Origin: Tritrichomonas musculus
Taxonomy: Eukaryota > Parabasalia > Tritrichomonadida > Tritrichomonadidae
Direction of reading: 5' to 3'
DNA length: 64,000 bases
NCBI GenBank assembly: GCA_039105265.1
Contig: JAPFFF010000005.1
Span: forward strand, 3,395,501 to 3,459,500
In this document: piece after piece, positions 47,501 through 55,164 of the stretch
Layout: each line of letters opens with the position of its first letter
How positions within the stretch are numbered: the stretch's first letter is position 1
Program-made: the position numbers and the translations under genes
The notes under the pieces: model-generated
Told to the model about the DNA's origin: nothing
What the model saw: only the letters and a program-made list of their open reading frames with translations
Database searches by the model: none

Positions 47501-49234
47501 TCATCACCTCTTGAGATCTATTCTGATGCCATAGTTAAAACAGTTAGATTAATTCAAAAGCAAAAACTTCGAAAGGCACAACAACATTTAAGCCAAAGTC
47601 TCTGCATTGACAAAGCAAATAAGAAAAAATTGAGTAATTTACATATTAATTTTACTGGGGAAGAAGAATTGAATTATCCAGATGAAGTTTCATCACTCTC
47701 ATTCATTCTTTCATTTTCTCCACTATCATCAAATCAACAAATTGTCAACTTAAACAAAGAATTGATTCAAATATCATCTCAATTAAATCTAATAGTCAAT
47801 AAAATAACAACTGCAAAATTTTCAGCTTCAAGCCCAGAATCTGGTGATAGAAGCTACATTTCAGAGTCACAATTCCAAACTTTATACTCAGAGATCTCAA
47901 AACGCACAAATCAAGTTATGAAAAAATTACAATCTTTATATTCTACTATTCAAAAGAATATTTTATCATCTAGAACAGTTTCAATGCATACTGTTGCTCC
48001 CAATCTTGCTCAATTAAGAAACTCAATTCTTGCAGTACCAGGTACCTACTCAATTGATGAACCAATTATAAATATCTTCCAATTTGATCCAACGCTTGAC
48101 ATTTTCAACTCCAAACAACGTCCCAGACTTTTGGCTGTCTATGGAACAGATGGAGTCTGTCATAAATCACTACTCAAAGGCAGAGAAGATCTTCGAATGG
48201 ACCAAAGAGTGATGCAATTTTTCGAACTCATCAATCAGCATATACAGAATGATTTTTCGAATGATTCACGATCAATGCATATTACAACATATTCGATTAC
48301 TCCATTATCAACCTGTGCCGGCCTGATTCAATTTGTTGACGGAACAGACACTCTCTACTCATTGATTTCAGAGTATCGAACGAACCATCATGTTCATATC
48401 TTTGCTGAGCAAGAATCAATGGAGGACTTCAGTGTCAAAAACATCGACACATTAACGCCAGTGCAGCGTTTAGAAGCTCTTAAATATGCTGCAAATGAGA
48501 ATAAAGATACTGATCTTAGAGAGCTAATGTGGCTGAATTCGCCATCATGCAGAGAATGGGTGAATAGATCAACACAATTCACTCAAAGCTCAGCTTTGAT
48601 GTCAATTATCGGTTACATCATTGGTTTAGGCGACAGGCATCCTTCAAACTTGATGATTCATCGGACGAAAGGAAGCATCGTTCACATTGATTTTGGAGAC
48701 TGTTTTGAAGTAGGCAAAAAGAGGATAAAATTCCCTGAAATCGTTCCTTTTAGACTGACAAGGTTGATGATTCGCGCTTTTGGCCCTACCGGAATTGAAG
48801 GTGAATTTCGAATGACCTGTGAAGAAACGGTTAAACTCGTTAGAAGCCATAAAGAAAGTATTATGGCTGTTCTTGACATTTTCTTGCAGGAACCAATCAA
48901 GGGAATAACTGACGATGATTCTGATGATGATGACGTGGTGGAAGATGAAGAAGAAGTCGGTGGCAGTAATAGTAATAATAATGTATATGCAATGTCATCA
49001 ATGGAAATTAATATTAGCATGGTTTTCGATGAAGATGAGAAAAATCAGAAAAGAAAAAAGGAAGGAAGCTCTATCGGTGACTCTTTAAATAGAATTATGC
49101 AGAAAATTATTGGAAACGATTTTGATCCTAAGGTTGAGTTGTCAATTGAAGATCAGGTTGATGCATTAATTAGAGATGCTACATATATGTATAATTTAGC
49201 ATACCTTTATCATGGGTGGACACCTTTATGGTGA
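41537..49234 (+). CDS. TOR: TOR kinase (target of rapamycin, PIKK family)
   Basis: TOR is the central growth kinase of TORC1/TORC2. Its 2,565 residues match the family length (about 2,470-2,550). An N-terminal HEAT-repeat solenoid (about 1-1050) precedes a FAT region (about 1300-2050). The kinase domain has SKQRPRLLAVYGTDG and LLKGREDLRMDQRVMQFF (ATP-binding Lys), the catalytic loop GLGDRHPSNLMIH at about 2363-2375 and HIDFGDCFE at about 2383-2391, then KFPEIVPFRLTRLM. An acidic/Asn insert (about 2455-2530) sits where mTOR has its negative regulatory segment. The protein ends in a canonical FATC (DQVDALIRDATYMYNLAYLYHGWTPLW, here only described, residues about 2538-2565). The FRB region is hard to recognise, so rapamycin binding is doubtful. 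Two poly-Asn inserts interrupt the solenoid/FAT part. Confidence 0.93.
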   Translation: MKSGKSQIENVTYTELIDNARKIREREFFWLSSLSYDKLINYTTQSINKITLTRPTSDLSQIIKIASLIYTLIKLRQDHFPRLIAILNNLKTDKNEQVGIFVSFVYSKVLKHTQREFLQQKLENCLFKLQSASNVLQTAYFLFFLAKHSPNSILLSITHFINATTKVIMHKREDVRFVGYETLKIYLQILNNNNSGNSQHSTFPLYIYAQQNLQKSYHEQHGAFLIFSALLEFSPSSIDDQASELMRFFYNLLPKSPASLRSVLLKNFVLLSQLDMDTFKNNYLDIVASALININNHPTANRITSSSLYNLIHFIPECSANYTAKILTIIQNLLTKASDSPLDEGFLILSEILSHYPEIVQNSMNELAQILISTQICDKFIDIVPNIFFRFPIIWNLYRKAFISNLVNNPKEFETINTLNLIAISPPLESPEVLSFLITSLSTKDPDVRCCAPKALLAHIPYEYEDYVFETIYRLITIALSDPEPLVREKILRSFNSKCYKYLTFDSILTCLSSLVKDEKINVSNAAIELLGNISKMSPFTCLPLLRSLLLDALVMLDSTCPLRRKEEIARSLLTIINAAEEILPVYCPTLCLIALRQLSFTPLCELTYFDQSYLHNINLNITKAIGIIADHDGSLIGPHVPQFTNFFIWFLQQHGPKQLKIAVVKTLYKLISWESKIKQIDVGPIFSALTTVASRWNSIKLNVAVLKLIGLIGAVDQLTYTSDNTTKLDNTIRPSNPSYPMSCACKTLISVLSDDFLVIHHSDAIRSLVNIFCYDPTATVSFFNEFMLIFLDQIRKQRSSEYIVLLNKLCGEAPRDWVMHYTTELINLVKELWKSPLLSNTLDLIPTLAHVFADHFSFFLLECITFLLDCLFTYRSSNPEICHKVFVSLVSLKNISDDYFFLVYPELINAVTMPTTLFQVKIDALMTLRALVQKSIPLSFAAVIIRCIIHCIQNGDTRIKLHALTILYSLMVKLGELFSFYAEQIVLTLQKENLLTLHFLEILQSKSTNLDDFPFIDQDDPFTVSPHNTVVIEDADKSTATSRETEQSNDNNNNNENSNKQNNNNNNNDNNNNNNDNNNNNTTTKNSNNNNNNNTKNTNNNNNGTKNANNNTKSTNNNSKNNNGNTKNSNNENNNTKSSSNVSKNSNKNENNNNNDDNNNDNNSISIARNNSSTSSIAKISTSSTNDSESKKKKKRSSIIMEIDNNASRLERLSKDSHLELTVNEKEIRRVLYFQEEETPWNWKEWYKSIVKTLLENSMSISLVTCTFLCDVLFDTAENLLNPAFLSIWSNLTSETQLFISASLTRSLLSDALPNTIRTSFVNLFEFMERSENPLPISRQVLCQASEKCSQYAKAFYFVQRWFEEDPHNIEAIETLIRLSNALGLKKTIIGISAHLSQEVDVSTNPQWSEQLGQWSKAMESYKKMPLSASSLEGIMRCLKHLQRWDEIIEMLPILENLLGNKTPANTSHHNNNNNNNNNNNNNNNNNNSNNNNNDESNEIFSNKIYNLQIPLSVKKNIASIIATALFHRQKWSRLPIVLDFINHDSVKVHIITALYQISQNKREEALQTVSQGFDLLAQNACGAFKHDKAGVYPLLVKAQQLEEIAEIANQTQSLEVWEKRLSLCRQSYDVYHQILSVHLTVYPISEPVMLKDGLKMLKLALRSKKFQLFDASLHFFFPDQSTWPTEVSFLHAKGMWARGMQREAFVEAKEILKRNRIDDKNLKAKIFFSCGQWIISMTPPSQVNNVIKNAVKYLEQSIRQGTHYYNAWHRWAWASSVIYYADKTNVDSAFNAINGFLECVRLKNDQSLSELLQMISLFFTADLSDERFAKLAADIANLSDSVLLKIIPQLFTQLSNNGNRSSFFASNIAKKLLPEHFHVLLYPLILLARHDQASDGVKNNSGQISLENEYDSINDASAYNNDNIEEDDIEEENVDDIDNNKINSNLYSSGYSIKNHAKEILQHFEKENPLAVQQSQIVSDGLLLCSSSPLEIYSDAIVKTVRLIQKQKLRKAQQHLSQSLCIDKANKKKLSNLHINFTGEEELNYPDEVSSLSFILSFSPLSSNQQIVNLNKELIQISSQLNLIVNKITTAKFSASSPESGDRSYISESQFQTLYSEISKRTNQVMKKLQSLYSTIQKNILSSRTVSMHTVAPNLAQLRNSILAVPGTYSIDEPIINIFQFDPTLDIFNSKQRPRLLAVYGTDGVCHKSLLKGREDLRMDQRVMQFFELINQHIQNDFSNDSRSMHITTYSITPLSTCAGLIQFVDGTDTLYSLISEYRTNHHVHIFAEQESMEDFSVKNIDTLTPVQRLEALKYAANENKDTDLRELMWLNSPSCREWVNRSTQFTQSSALMSIIGYIIGLGDRHPSNLMIHRTKGSIVHIDFGDCFEVGKKRIKFPEIVPFRLTRLMIRAFGPTGIEGEFRMTCEETVKLVRSHKESIMAVLDIFLQEPIKGITDDDSDDDDVVEDEEEVGGSNSNNNVYAMSSMEINISMVFDEDEKNQKRKKEGSSIGDSLNRIMQKIIGNDFDPKVELSIEDQVDALIRDATYMYNLAYLYHGWTPLW
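44686..45110 (+). repeat. AAY-triplet (poly-Asn) low-complexity insert in TOR
   Basis: Imperfect AAC/AAT repeats encode about 140 residues dominated by Asn, with Lys, Thr and Ser, inside the HEAT-to-FAT region of TOR. The DNA then becomes markedly GC-richer for about 500 bp. Confidence 0.9.
45946..46022 (+). repeat. Second AAY-triplet (poly-Asn) insert in TOR
   Basis: About 25 codons of nearly pure Asn lie within the FAT region after a helical repeat. It is likely a disordered loop and a slippage-prone tract. Confidence 0.9.
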
Positions 49235-50112
49235 AATCTTTGATAAGTATTTGTTTTATTTTATTTATTTTATATTTTATTTGTATTATTTCTTATTCGA
49301 TTTTAAATTATAATTAAAATAAAAAAAAATTATATATTTATAGATGATGAATTTGATCACTTTTTCTTTCTCATGTTATTTTTGATTTTAATTAAATTAA
49401 ATGCTTGATAAACACAAAGATAGTAATTCCGAAGAGTTGGGATTAATTATAATTATACAAAATAATCATATTATCAAATTTTATGTTAAAATAAAATATC
49501 AAATAAACAGTATGATGATATAAGAAACAAATGTAGATAAAAACAACGATGTTTAAACTAGATCTTTTAATGTGAAATACAAATAAGATAATTATTGTTT
49601 TCAATACAATATAAAGTGATGTTTATTTCGGTATACTTAAATATATGTTTAAATCTCTATTGTATATAAATATTTAAATTACAAAATTATTAAATATACA
49701 AGGAAATATAATGACATTTTTATCATTATTTCAATTCAAATGTTTATTTTTTTACAACCTTTTCAAATATTGAATAAGTAAAATTTGTAATGACAATTCA
49801 TTTTTATCTTTTTTTATAGGATGAAAACTCTTTTAATTTTAATTATATATATTGATAATTATTTATTATTAAAATAAAATAAATTGTGGATTAAAAAAGC
49901 TCTAATCAAAAAAGAAATATATATTTTTACTTTTCAATTATTTTCAAAATGCAATCATATAATATCTGATTTATTTATTTGCCAATTTAATAATAAATAT
50001 ATTATACAAAATTAATATATTTGCATAATTATTAAAAATATATAAATTAATTAAATTTAGAAAAATTAGCTGAGATATAAAATTTTGAAAATTGGTAGTC
50101 AATCAAATTATT
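49235..50112. other. Spacer between TOR and the YbaK-like gene
   Basis: Very AT-rich. I see no gene, RNA or repeat beyond simple A/T runs. Confidence 0.5.
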
Positions 50113-50118
50113 TCATTA
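50113..50118 (+). promoter_or_regulatory. Initiator element (TCATTA) of the YbaK-like gene
   Basis: TCATTA lies 5 bases before the ATG at 50124 and fits the trichomonad initiator TCA(C/T)(T/A). The same hexamer sits just upstream of the centrin gene and of the small gene at 58187. Confidence 0.55.
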
Positions 50119-50123
50119 AAATA

Positions 50124-50591
50124 ATGACAACAGAAAGAGTCCGTGAGTATCTGAAACAATTTGGACGTGATAAAGATGTTCTTGAACTTGATCATACAAG
50201 CGCAACAGTTGATTTGGCGGCTGAAGCACTACATGTTGAACCTGCACGAATCGCAAAGACAATGTCGTTTTATAGTTCAGATAAAACAAAATGCATTCTT
50301 GTTGTCATGGCTGGAGACAAAAAAATTGATAATGCAAAATTCAGAGCAGCATTTGATGTGAAATCAAAAATGCTCCAATCAAAAGATGTTGAAAATTTAA
50401 CAGGATATGCTCCAGGAGGCGTTTGCCCATTTGCAAATCCTCCTTCAGCAAAAGTTTATCTAGATGTTTCATTAAAAAGATTTGATACAGTTTTTCCAGC
50501 ATGCGGTACTAGTAATTCAGCTATTAACTTAACAATTGAAGATTTAGAAAAGTATTCAAATAGCCAAGGGTGGGTTGATATTTCCAAATAA
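50124..50591 (+). CDS. YbaK/ProX-type aminoacyl-tRNA deacylase
   Basis: YbaK-family proteins hydrolyse mischarged aminoacyl-tRNAs in trans. The 155-residue protein has the usual length and motif order: ELDHTSATVDLAAEALHVEPARIAKTMSF (here cited by position, residues about 18-46), ILVVMAGDKKIDNAKFR with the conserved GDKKID motif and its Lys, then LTGYAPGGVCPFA, and AVNLT-like AINLT near the C-terminus. The frame is open from 50085, but the ATG at 50124 is preferred. It follows an initiator element directly and starts the conserved domain, whereas the 13 extra upstream residues look non-coding. Confidence 0.85.
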   Translation: MTTERVREYLKQFGRDKDVLELDHTSATVDLAAEALHVEPARIAKTMSFYSSDKTKCILVVMAGDKKIDNAKFRAAFDVKSKMLQSKDVENLTGYAPGGVCPFANPPSAKVYLDVSLKRFDTVFPACGTSNSAINLTIEDLEKYSNSQGWVDISK

Positions 50592-50902
50592 GGATGATAA
50601 TATCAACTTATTATGAGCGATCTATCTCTTGTACAATCTAGATTTTATGTTTTTTTTTTGTTAAGCCAGAGTTTACAAATGATGTTTATAATAAAATTAT
50701 CATTTATACCATTTGAATTATTCTCATAAAAAATTTGATATCTCATAGATTGATTACTGAATCACTTTATCAGTTTAACTTGATAAAAGATTTTTGATTA
50801 AATTTATAAGCATTGTAATAATTATTAAAATATAAAAAAACTTGAAAAGCCAAATTGGCAGTTCATCAAACTTCTATTCCTTCTTTATTAAATAAAGAAA
50901 GC

Positions 50903-50968
50903 GAGGCTCAGAACATCTTTATTCATCATTCCTTCAGTCGGGGAAAGAATAAAGTCTCATCATTGCGA
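50903..50968 (-). ncRNA. Candidate C/D-box small nucleolar RNA
   Basis: On the minus strand the boxes occur in the right order. Box C is ATGATGA (50963-50957), box D' is CTGA (50937-50934), box C' is ATGATGA (50929-50923) and box D is CTGA (50911-50908). The sequence before D' (TTTATTCTTTCCCC) and before D would be guide regions. It lies in a locally GC-richer island within an AT-rich spacer. No clear terminal stem is visible and the C'-D spacing is short. The plus strand of the same island folds into hairpins and ends in TTTTT (50994-50998), so a plus-strand RNA is an alternative. Confidence 0.35.
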
Positions 50969-51189
50969 TAGAAAGTGGCCGACAGATAACCACTTTTTCT
51001 TATGAATTATAATTGAATTAAAAATCATCGTTCAGAAAAAGAAGAAGAAAAATGTATTTATAATAAAAAATGCAAATAATATAATATTTTTAAAAAAGGA
51101 AATGGCCAAAAACAAAAAAAATATTCGTAAAATTGTATTTAATTGATACATAAAAATTATTTTTCGGTAAATTTATAATATAACCGCAG

Positions 51190-51414
51190 TTAAAAAACCT
51201 TTTCAACAATAGGATACACTGCATTAAGTCCTTCTTGAAGAAAAGAGGAAGAACTAGCTGTTATTGAAACAAATAAATAATGTTCATCTGCTATTGAAAA
51301 GTTTAAAGTGAAATTAGGGGATGGAGCACTTTCACTAGATACCGTTTTGAGAGCTTCTTCGGTTCTTTCCTTCGTCACAAGATCGTATTTTAAGTTTGCG
51401 GAAAAGGCGCTCAT
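51190..51414 (-). CDS. Small protein, possible Pcc1-like KEOPS subunit
   Basis: The 74-residue protein resembles Pcc1/LAGE3 in size and pattern. A first beta strand (ANLKYDL) leads to a helix (EEALKTVSSES), then two strands (NFTLNFSIADEHYLFVSITA) and a final helix (SFLQEGLNAVYPIVEKV). Pcc1 is the dimerisation subunit of KEOPS, which makes the t6A37 modification of tRNAs reading ANN codons. The family is short and weakly conserved, so this is a tentative call. The gene is head to head with the gene at 51465, sharing only 50 bp between the start codons. The start ATG overlaps a TCA (GATCAATG). Confidence 0.45.
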   Translation of the reverse strand: MSAFSANLKYDLVTKERTEEALKTVSSESAPSPNFTLNFSIADEHYLFVSITASSSSFLQEGLNAVYPIVEKVF

Positions 51415-51464
51415 TGATCAGAATTTAAACTTTTGTGAGAAAAAAAAAACAGAGAGAGAAATAG

Positions 51465-53555
51465 ATGAAATCAAATTTCTTCTTATTTCTTCTTTTCTCG
51501 CTGCTTTCTCAGTGCGAAAGTATACATAAAATCAAAGAATCCGATGACATTGAACAAAATCAACACAATATAATCAAAAACTTAAATCTCATGACGCGCA
51601 AGAAGTTAAGTACTCTTAAGGATATTATTAAATCAAATATTAGCATATACGATTTCTTTCCACGGCATATTTTACAAGATAAAATAAGCATATTTAATAA
51701 TTTTTTTTTAAATTCATCATTATTTAACCCAAATTTGAAAATTAAAAGTAACAAAAAGCAAAATAAAGTAAATTCTTTATTAAATCGTATGTTACAATTT
51801 AGTACCGCAAATTCAAATAATGAAGAAAATGTAGAAGAGAAAAAAATAGAAGAAAAAGATCAGGAAAAAATGAGAGAAGTGAATAATGATATAAATAATG
51901 ATGAAAAGAAAGAAGAAAAGAAGGAAGGTAATAGAGAAAAAAAGAAAGATGAAAAAAACGAAAACAAAGAAGAAAATAAAGTAGAAAACAAAGAAAACAA
52001 AGAAGAAAGAAAAGAAGAGAGAAAAGAAGAAAACAAAGAAAACCAAGAAGAGAACAAAGAAGAAAGAAGAGAAGAGAAGAAAGAAGAAAACAAAGATGAA
52101 AGCAATGTAGAAAGCAAAGAAGAAAGAAAAGAAGAAAACAAAGAAAACCAAGAAGAGAGAAAAGAAGAAAACAAAAAAGAAAACAAAGATGAAAGCAATG
52201 TAGAAAGCAAAGAAGAAAGAAAAGAAGAGAACAAAGAAGAAAACAAAGAAAACCAAGAAGAGAGAAAAGAAGAGAACAAAGAAGAAAACAAAGATGAAAG
52301 CAATGTAGAAAGCAAAGAAGAAAGAAAAGAAGAGAACCAAGAAGAGAATAAAGTAGAAGACAAAGATGAAAACAACAAAAAGAAAGAAGAAAAGAAAACG
52401 GGAGATTCGAGCACTAATGAAAGCCAGGCCGGCAACGATGGCGGTGATGGAGACGAGCCTCCAGAAGGCCCGCTTGATGATGATTTCGAGAGCGCGATAG
52501 CGAACAACCCATTCGAGCTTCCGAAGTACCTCCGCGACCGCCAGCACGGCAGCAAGGGCGACGACTCGCTCAGCAAGGAGGAGCAGGACGAGAAGTGCAA
52601 CCGCGAGAAGCCCAACACGATGATGGGTTCTCGCGGCGCGTGCGTGTGCAAGTACGGCTTCATCGGCGACGATCCGGTCACATCACGAGGCTGCTGGCGC
52701 TGCGCGTCGGAAGGCAACGAGACGAACTTCCGCGGAAGCTTCTGCCACCACCAGGCGAAGTGCGTCTATCCCGGTCGCTGCCTCTGCGAGGGCGGGATGG
52801 TTGGCGACGGCGTCGACAACTGCGGCAGTCCGATTCCGCGCATCTCGCGTGTTGAGGCGCATAGAAACATGTTTGTCACTTTTAATTCTTCAATTGAAAA
52901 AGCGGTTATTTATCCCACTTTTTCAGGGGTGAAACTTTTCTATCAGGCGCCGTTTGACTTTGTCCCTTTCTTCTCGTTTTGCAAGTTCAGGCATTTGAAT
53001 GAGAACGATAGAGACGATATGAATTTGAATGAAAATCAAAAAGGCGAAAATGAAAGTTTAAAAGTTACGTTTAATCGGTTATATAAACCATTCAATTTTG
53101 TGATAGGAGCAGTGAATGAAGATAAATCTGTCTCTTGTTTGTTACCACCGAACTTTTTGAATGGTGATTCAAAATTCAAAGTGGCTCTATCGTTTGACGG
53201 TTTAAATTGGACTGATTTCTCTGATTTTGAACTTAAAAATGATTTCCCCGAAAATGTTGAACGTTTAGAAAAACTACTTCCTCAAAGGACACCTCAAATT
53301 AGACAGTCTAGAAAGCCGAAAGAAACAGAAAAGAATAAAAAAAAATCAGGAGGATTAAGAATTGTTATCAACAAAAATATTTTGCTTACTTCGTTTGTCA
53401 TGCTTTTGCTTGCGTTTGTTGCTTATCTGTTGGCAAATTTGAATGAAAGAAACAAGAAAATTGATGATGAAAATATGCCATTCTTATCGCAAACTGACAA
53501 AACCCAAAATAAAGGGAAGATAAGAGAAGGAATGAGGAAACGTGGAATGCTTTAA
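51465..53555 (+). CDS. Signal-peptide, Glu/Lys-repeat, EGF-like, single-TM surface protein
   Basis: The 696-residue protein starts with a clear signal peptide (FFLFLLFSLLSQCES). Residues about 125-310 are almost pure Glu/Lys/Asn with tandem units built on KDESNVESKEERKEENK. A Cys-rich segment near residues 375-460 has EGF-like spacing (CVCKYGFIGDDP, CWRC, CHHQAKCVYPGRCLCEGGM, VGDGVDNC). A beta-rich domain follows, then one membrane helix (ILLTSFVMLLLAFVAYLLANL, about 640-661) and a short basic tail. It is most likely a type I cell-surface or vacuolar protein of unknown ligand. The DNA of the Cys-rich part (52420-52870) is strikingly GC-rich compared with the rest of the gene. Confidence 0.8.
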   Translation: MKSNFFLFLLFSLLSQCESIHKIKESDDIEQNQHNIIKNLNLMTRKKLSTLKDIIKSNISIYDFFPRHILQDKISIFNNFFLNSSLFNPNLKIKSNKKQNKVNSLLNRMLQFSTANSNNEENVEEKKIEEKDQEKMREVNNDINNDEKKEEKKEGNREKKKDEKNENKEENKVENKENKEERKEERKEENKENQEENKEERREEKKEENKDESNVESKEERKEENKENQEERKEENKKENKDESNVESKEERKEENKEENKENQEERKEENKEENKDESNVESKEERKEENQEENKVEDKDENNKKKEEKKTGDSSTNESQAGNDGGDGDEPPEGPLDDDFESAIANNPFELPKYLRDRQHGSKGDDSLSKEEQDEKCNREKPNTMMGSRGACVCKYGFIGDDPVTSRGCWRCASEGNETNFRGSFCHHQAKCVYPGRCLCEGGMVGDGVDNCGSPIPRISRVEAHRNMFVTFNSSIEKAVIYPTFSGVKLFYQAPFDFVPFFSFCKFRHLNENDRDDMNLNENQKGENESLKVTFNRLYKPFNFVIGAVNEDKSVSCLLPPNFLNGDSKFKVALSFDGLNWTDFSDFELKNDFPENVERLEKLLPQRTPQIRQSRKPKETEKNKKKSGGLRIVINKNILLTSFVMLLLAFVAYLLANLNERNKKIDDENMPFLSQTDKTQNKGKIREGMRKRGML

Positions 53556-53969
53556 AACATTATCTTTTTTTTTATGTGTTAATTTGGATATAAATAAATA
53601 ATAATTATTGAATAAAATGATCCTTTTTTTTTTCTGAGTAAATGGATGAATTTGTGAATATAATAGTATCAGTCAACTATTAAATTGTTATAAGTATTAA
53701 AAAAACTGGACAAAAATAAAAAAGCATAAATGATAAATTTAAAAATATATATATATATGCCATTATACATTTATTTATTAGCATGCATAATGAATAAGAG
53801 ATTAAAAAGAAAGCAAATATAAATATTTAATATATCAAATTATCATTTATAATATTACATAAAAGGTCAATAATGAATTTATCGCAAAATCAATAATCCT
53901 ATTGCATTTTGTTTGACTAAAATGTTTGTTTATATGTGCAAAAGCTTTCAATTTTGAGTTCAAGTAAAA
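53556..53969. other. Spacer between convergent genes
   Basis: AT-rich, convergent 3' ends. It contains an (AT) microsatellite near 53745-53758. I see nothing else. Confidence 0.5.
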
Positions 53970-54473
53970 TTAATATTTGCAATCATCAAACTGACCAAAA
54001 AGACCTGATTTTTTCATAACTTCTATAAACTCATCTTCGCATACTTCACCATCGTGATCTCTATCAGCTTCTTTGATCATTTCACGTAATTCATCATCAG
54101 TGAGGTTTTCACCAAGTTCAATAGTTGCTGTTTTTAAGTCTTTTAGTGAAATTTTTCCATTATGATCTTTATCAAAAAGTGTAAAAGCTTTTTTAATTTC
54201 TACAAGAGGATCTCTTTGTAAAATTTTCTGACCGCACATTTCCATGAACTGATTGAAATCAATTGCTGGGACATTTCCGCCAGCAACTTTAAAAATCATT
54301 TCACGAATTTCCTCGCGTGTAACTTCAAATCCTAGAGCACGCATTGCAACTTTTAATTCTTTTGCATCAATTGAGCCTGAACCATCTGTATCAAATTGAT
54401 CAAATGCTTCTCTAATTTCTTGTTTTTGTTCTTCTGTAAGATCACCTGAAGATCTGCTCGATTGCGCAGCCAT
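53970..54473 (-). CDS. Centrin (caltractin)
   Basis: Centrins are EF-hand proteins of basal bodies and contractile flagellar-root fibres. The 167-residue length is typical. After a short Ser-rich N-terminus, [20 protein letters not shown] opens the first EF-hand (loop [12 protein letters not shown] at residues 28-39). The second EF-hand is degenerate ([12 protein letters not shown]) and should not bind calcium. The third ([12 protein letters not shown]) and fourth ([12 protein letters not shown]) have intact acidic ligands. The C-terminal KKSGLF segment matches the usual centrin tail. A TCATTA initiator lies 12 bases upstream of the start codon. Confidence 0.93.
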   Translation of the reverse strand: MAAQSSRSSGDLTEEQKQEIREAFDQFDTDGSGSIDAKELKVAMRALGFEVTREEIREMIFKVAGGNVPAIDFNQFMEMCGQKILQRDPLVEIKKAFTLFDKDHNGKISLKDLKTATIELGENLTDDELREMIKEADRDHDGEVCEDEFIEVMKKSGLFGQFDDCKY

Positions 54474-54485
54474 TTTTAATATGAT

Positions 54486-54491
54486 TAATGA
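54486..54491 (-). promoter_or_regulatory. Initiator element (TCATTA) of the centrin gene
   Basis: Read on the minus strand, TCATTA lies 12 bases before the centrin ATG. It is identical to the elements before the genes at 50124 and 58187. Confidence 0.5.
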
Positions 54492-54708
54492 AATTATAAT
54501 TCAATAAATTGAATTTTTATTTAAACGGATAAATATCTTTTCAATCTTTTTTTGTTAATTTCATCTAGTATTTTGATTGGTTATTAGTTGTATGGTGAGC
54601 ATTAGGCTTTAAAAAATAAATAAGAAATTTTGAATAATTTTGAAAATAGGCTTATCAGAAAATATCAGAAAAATTGAATGTTTATTTGATTGATAAAATT
54701 GTTGTGAT

Positions 54709-55164
54709 ATGCATCATTTTTGCTTACTTTTCTTCCTTGCTTTGGGATATGTAATAGTTCTTTATGTATTTTTTGGAAGGATTATTTATGGAGGTGTTTA
54801 TTGGGGAAAATTAAAATATTGGAACGATGGAAATTCGGCAGCTGACCACATTTGGCTTATCGCGTTACTTCAATGGATTTTTGGTATAGTTTTACCAATC
54901 GGATCATTTATAGTTAATTGTATGATTATTCATTCAACGCGTCCTTCAAATTGTAATCCGTATCACATTGTATTTAGAAATGAAACAATGGCAAAAATTA
55001 GTTTCAAATACTCTAACTTCCCATCGCAATCATATTTTGATGAACGATGCTCGACACCACGAAAACTTTTCATTTCTTTTTTAGTTGGTTCGTTAGTTGG
55101 AACACCAATTATTTTCACTATAAATTTAATGCGATATAAAAGAAGAGGCGGCGATGAAAATTGA
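54709..55164 (+). CDS. Unknown small multi-pass membrane protein
   Basis: This 151-residue protein has three predicted membrane helices: about 4-26 (LLFFLALGYVIVLYVFFG), about 47-70 (IWLIALLQWIFGIVLPIGSF) and about 119-138 (LFISFLVGSLVGTPIIFTI). It ends in a basic cytosolic tail (MRYKRRGG). No family is recognised. It is divergent from the centrin gene across a 235-bp spacer. Confidence 0.65.
   Translation: MHHFCLLFFLALGYVIVLYVFFGRIIYGGVYWGKLKYWNDGNSAADHIWLIALLQWIFGIVLPIGSFIVNCMIIHSTRPSNCNPYHIVFRNETMAKISFKYSNFPSQSYFDERCSTPRKLFISFLVGSLVGTPIIFTINLMRYKRRGGDEN

Noticed and set aside
51813-52717. Reverse ORFs of 244 and 285 codons opposite the Glu/Lys-rich surface protein
   Set aside because: Phe- and Ser-rich translations are the expected antisense of GAA/AAG/AAA-rich coding DNA.
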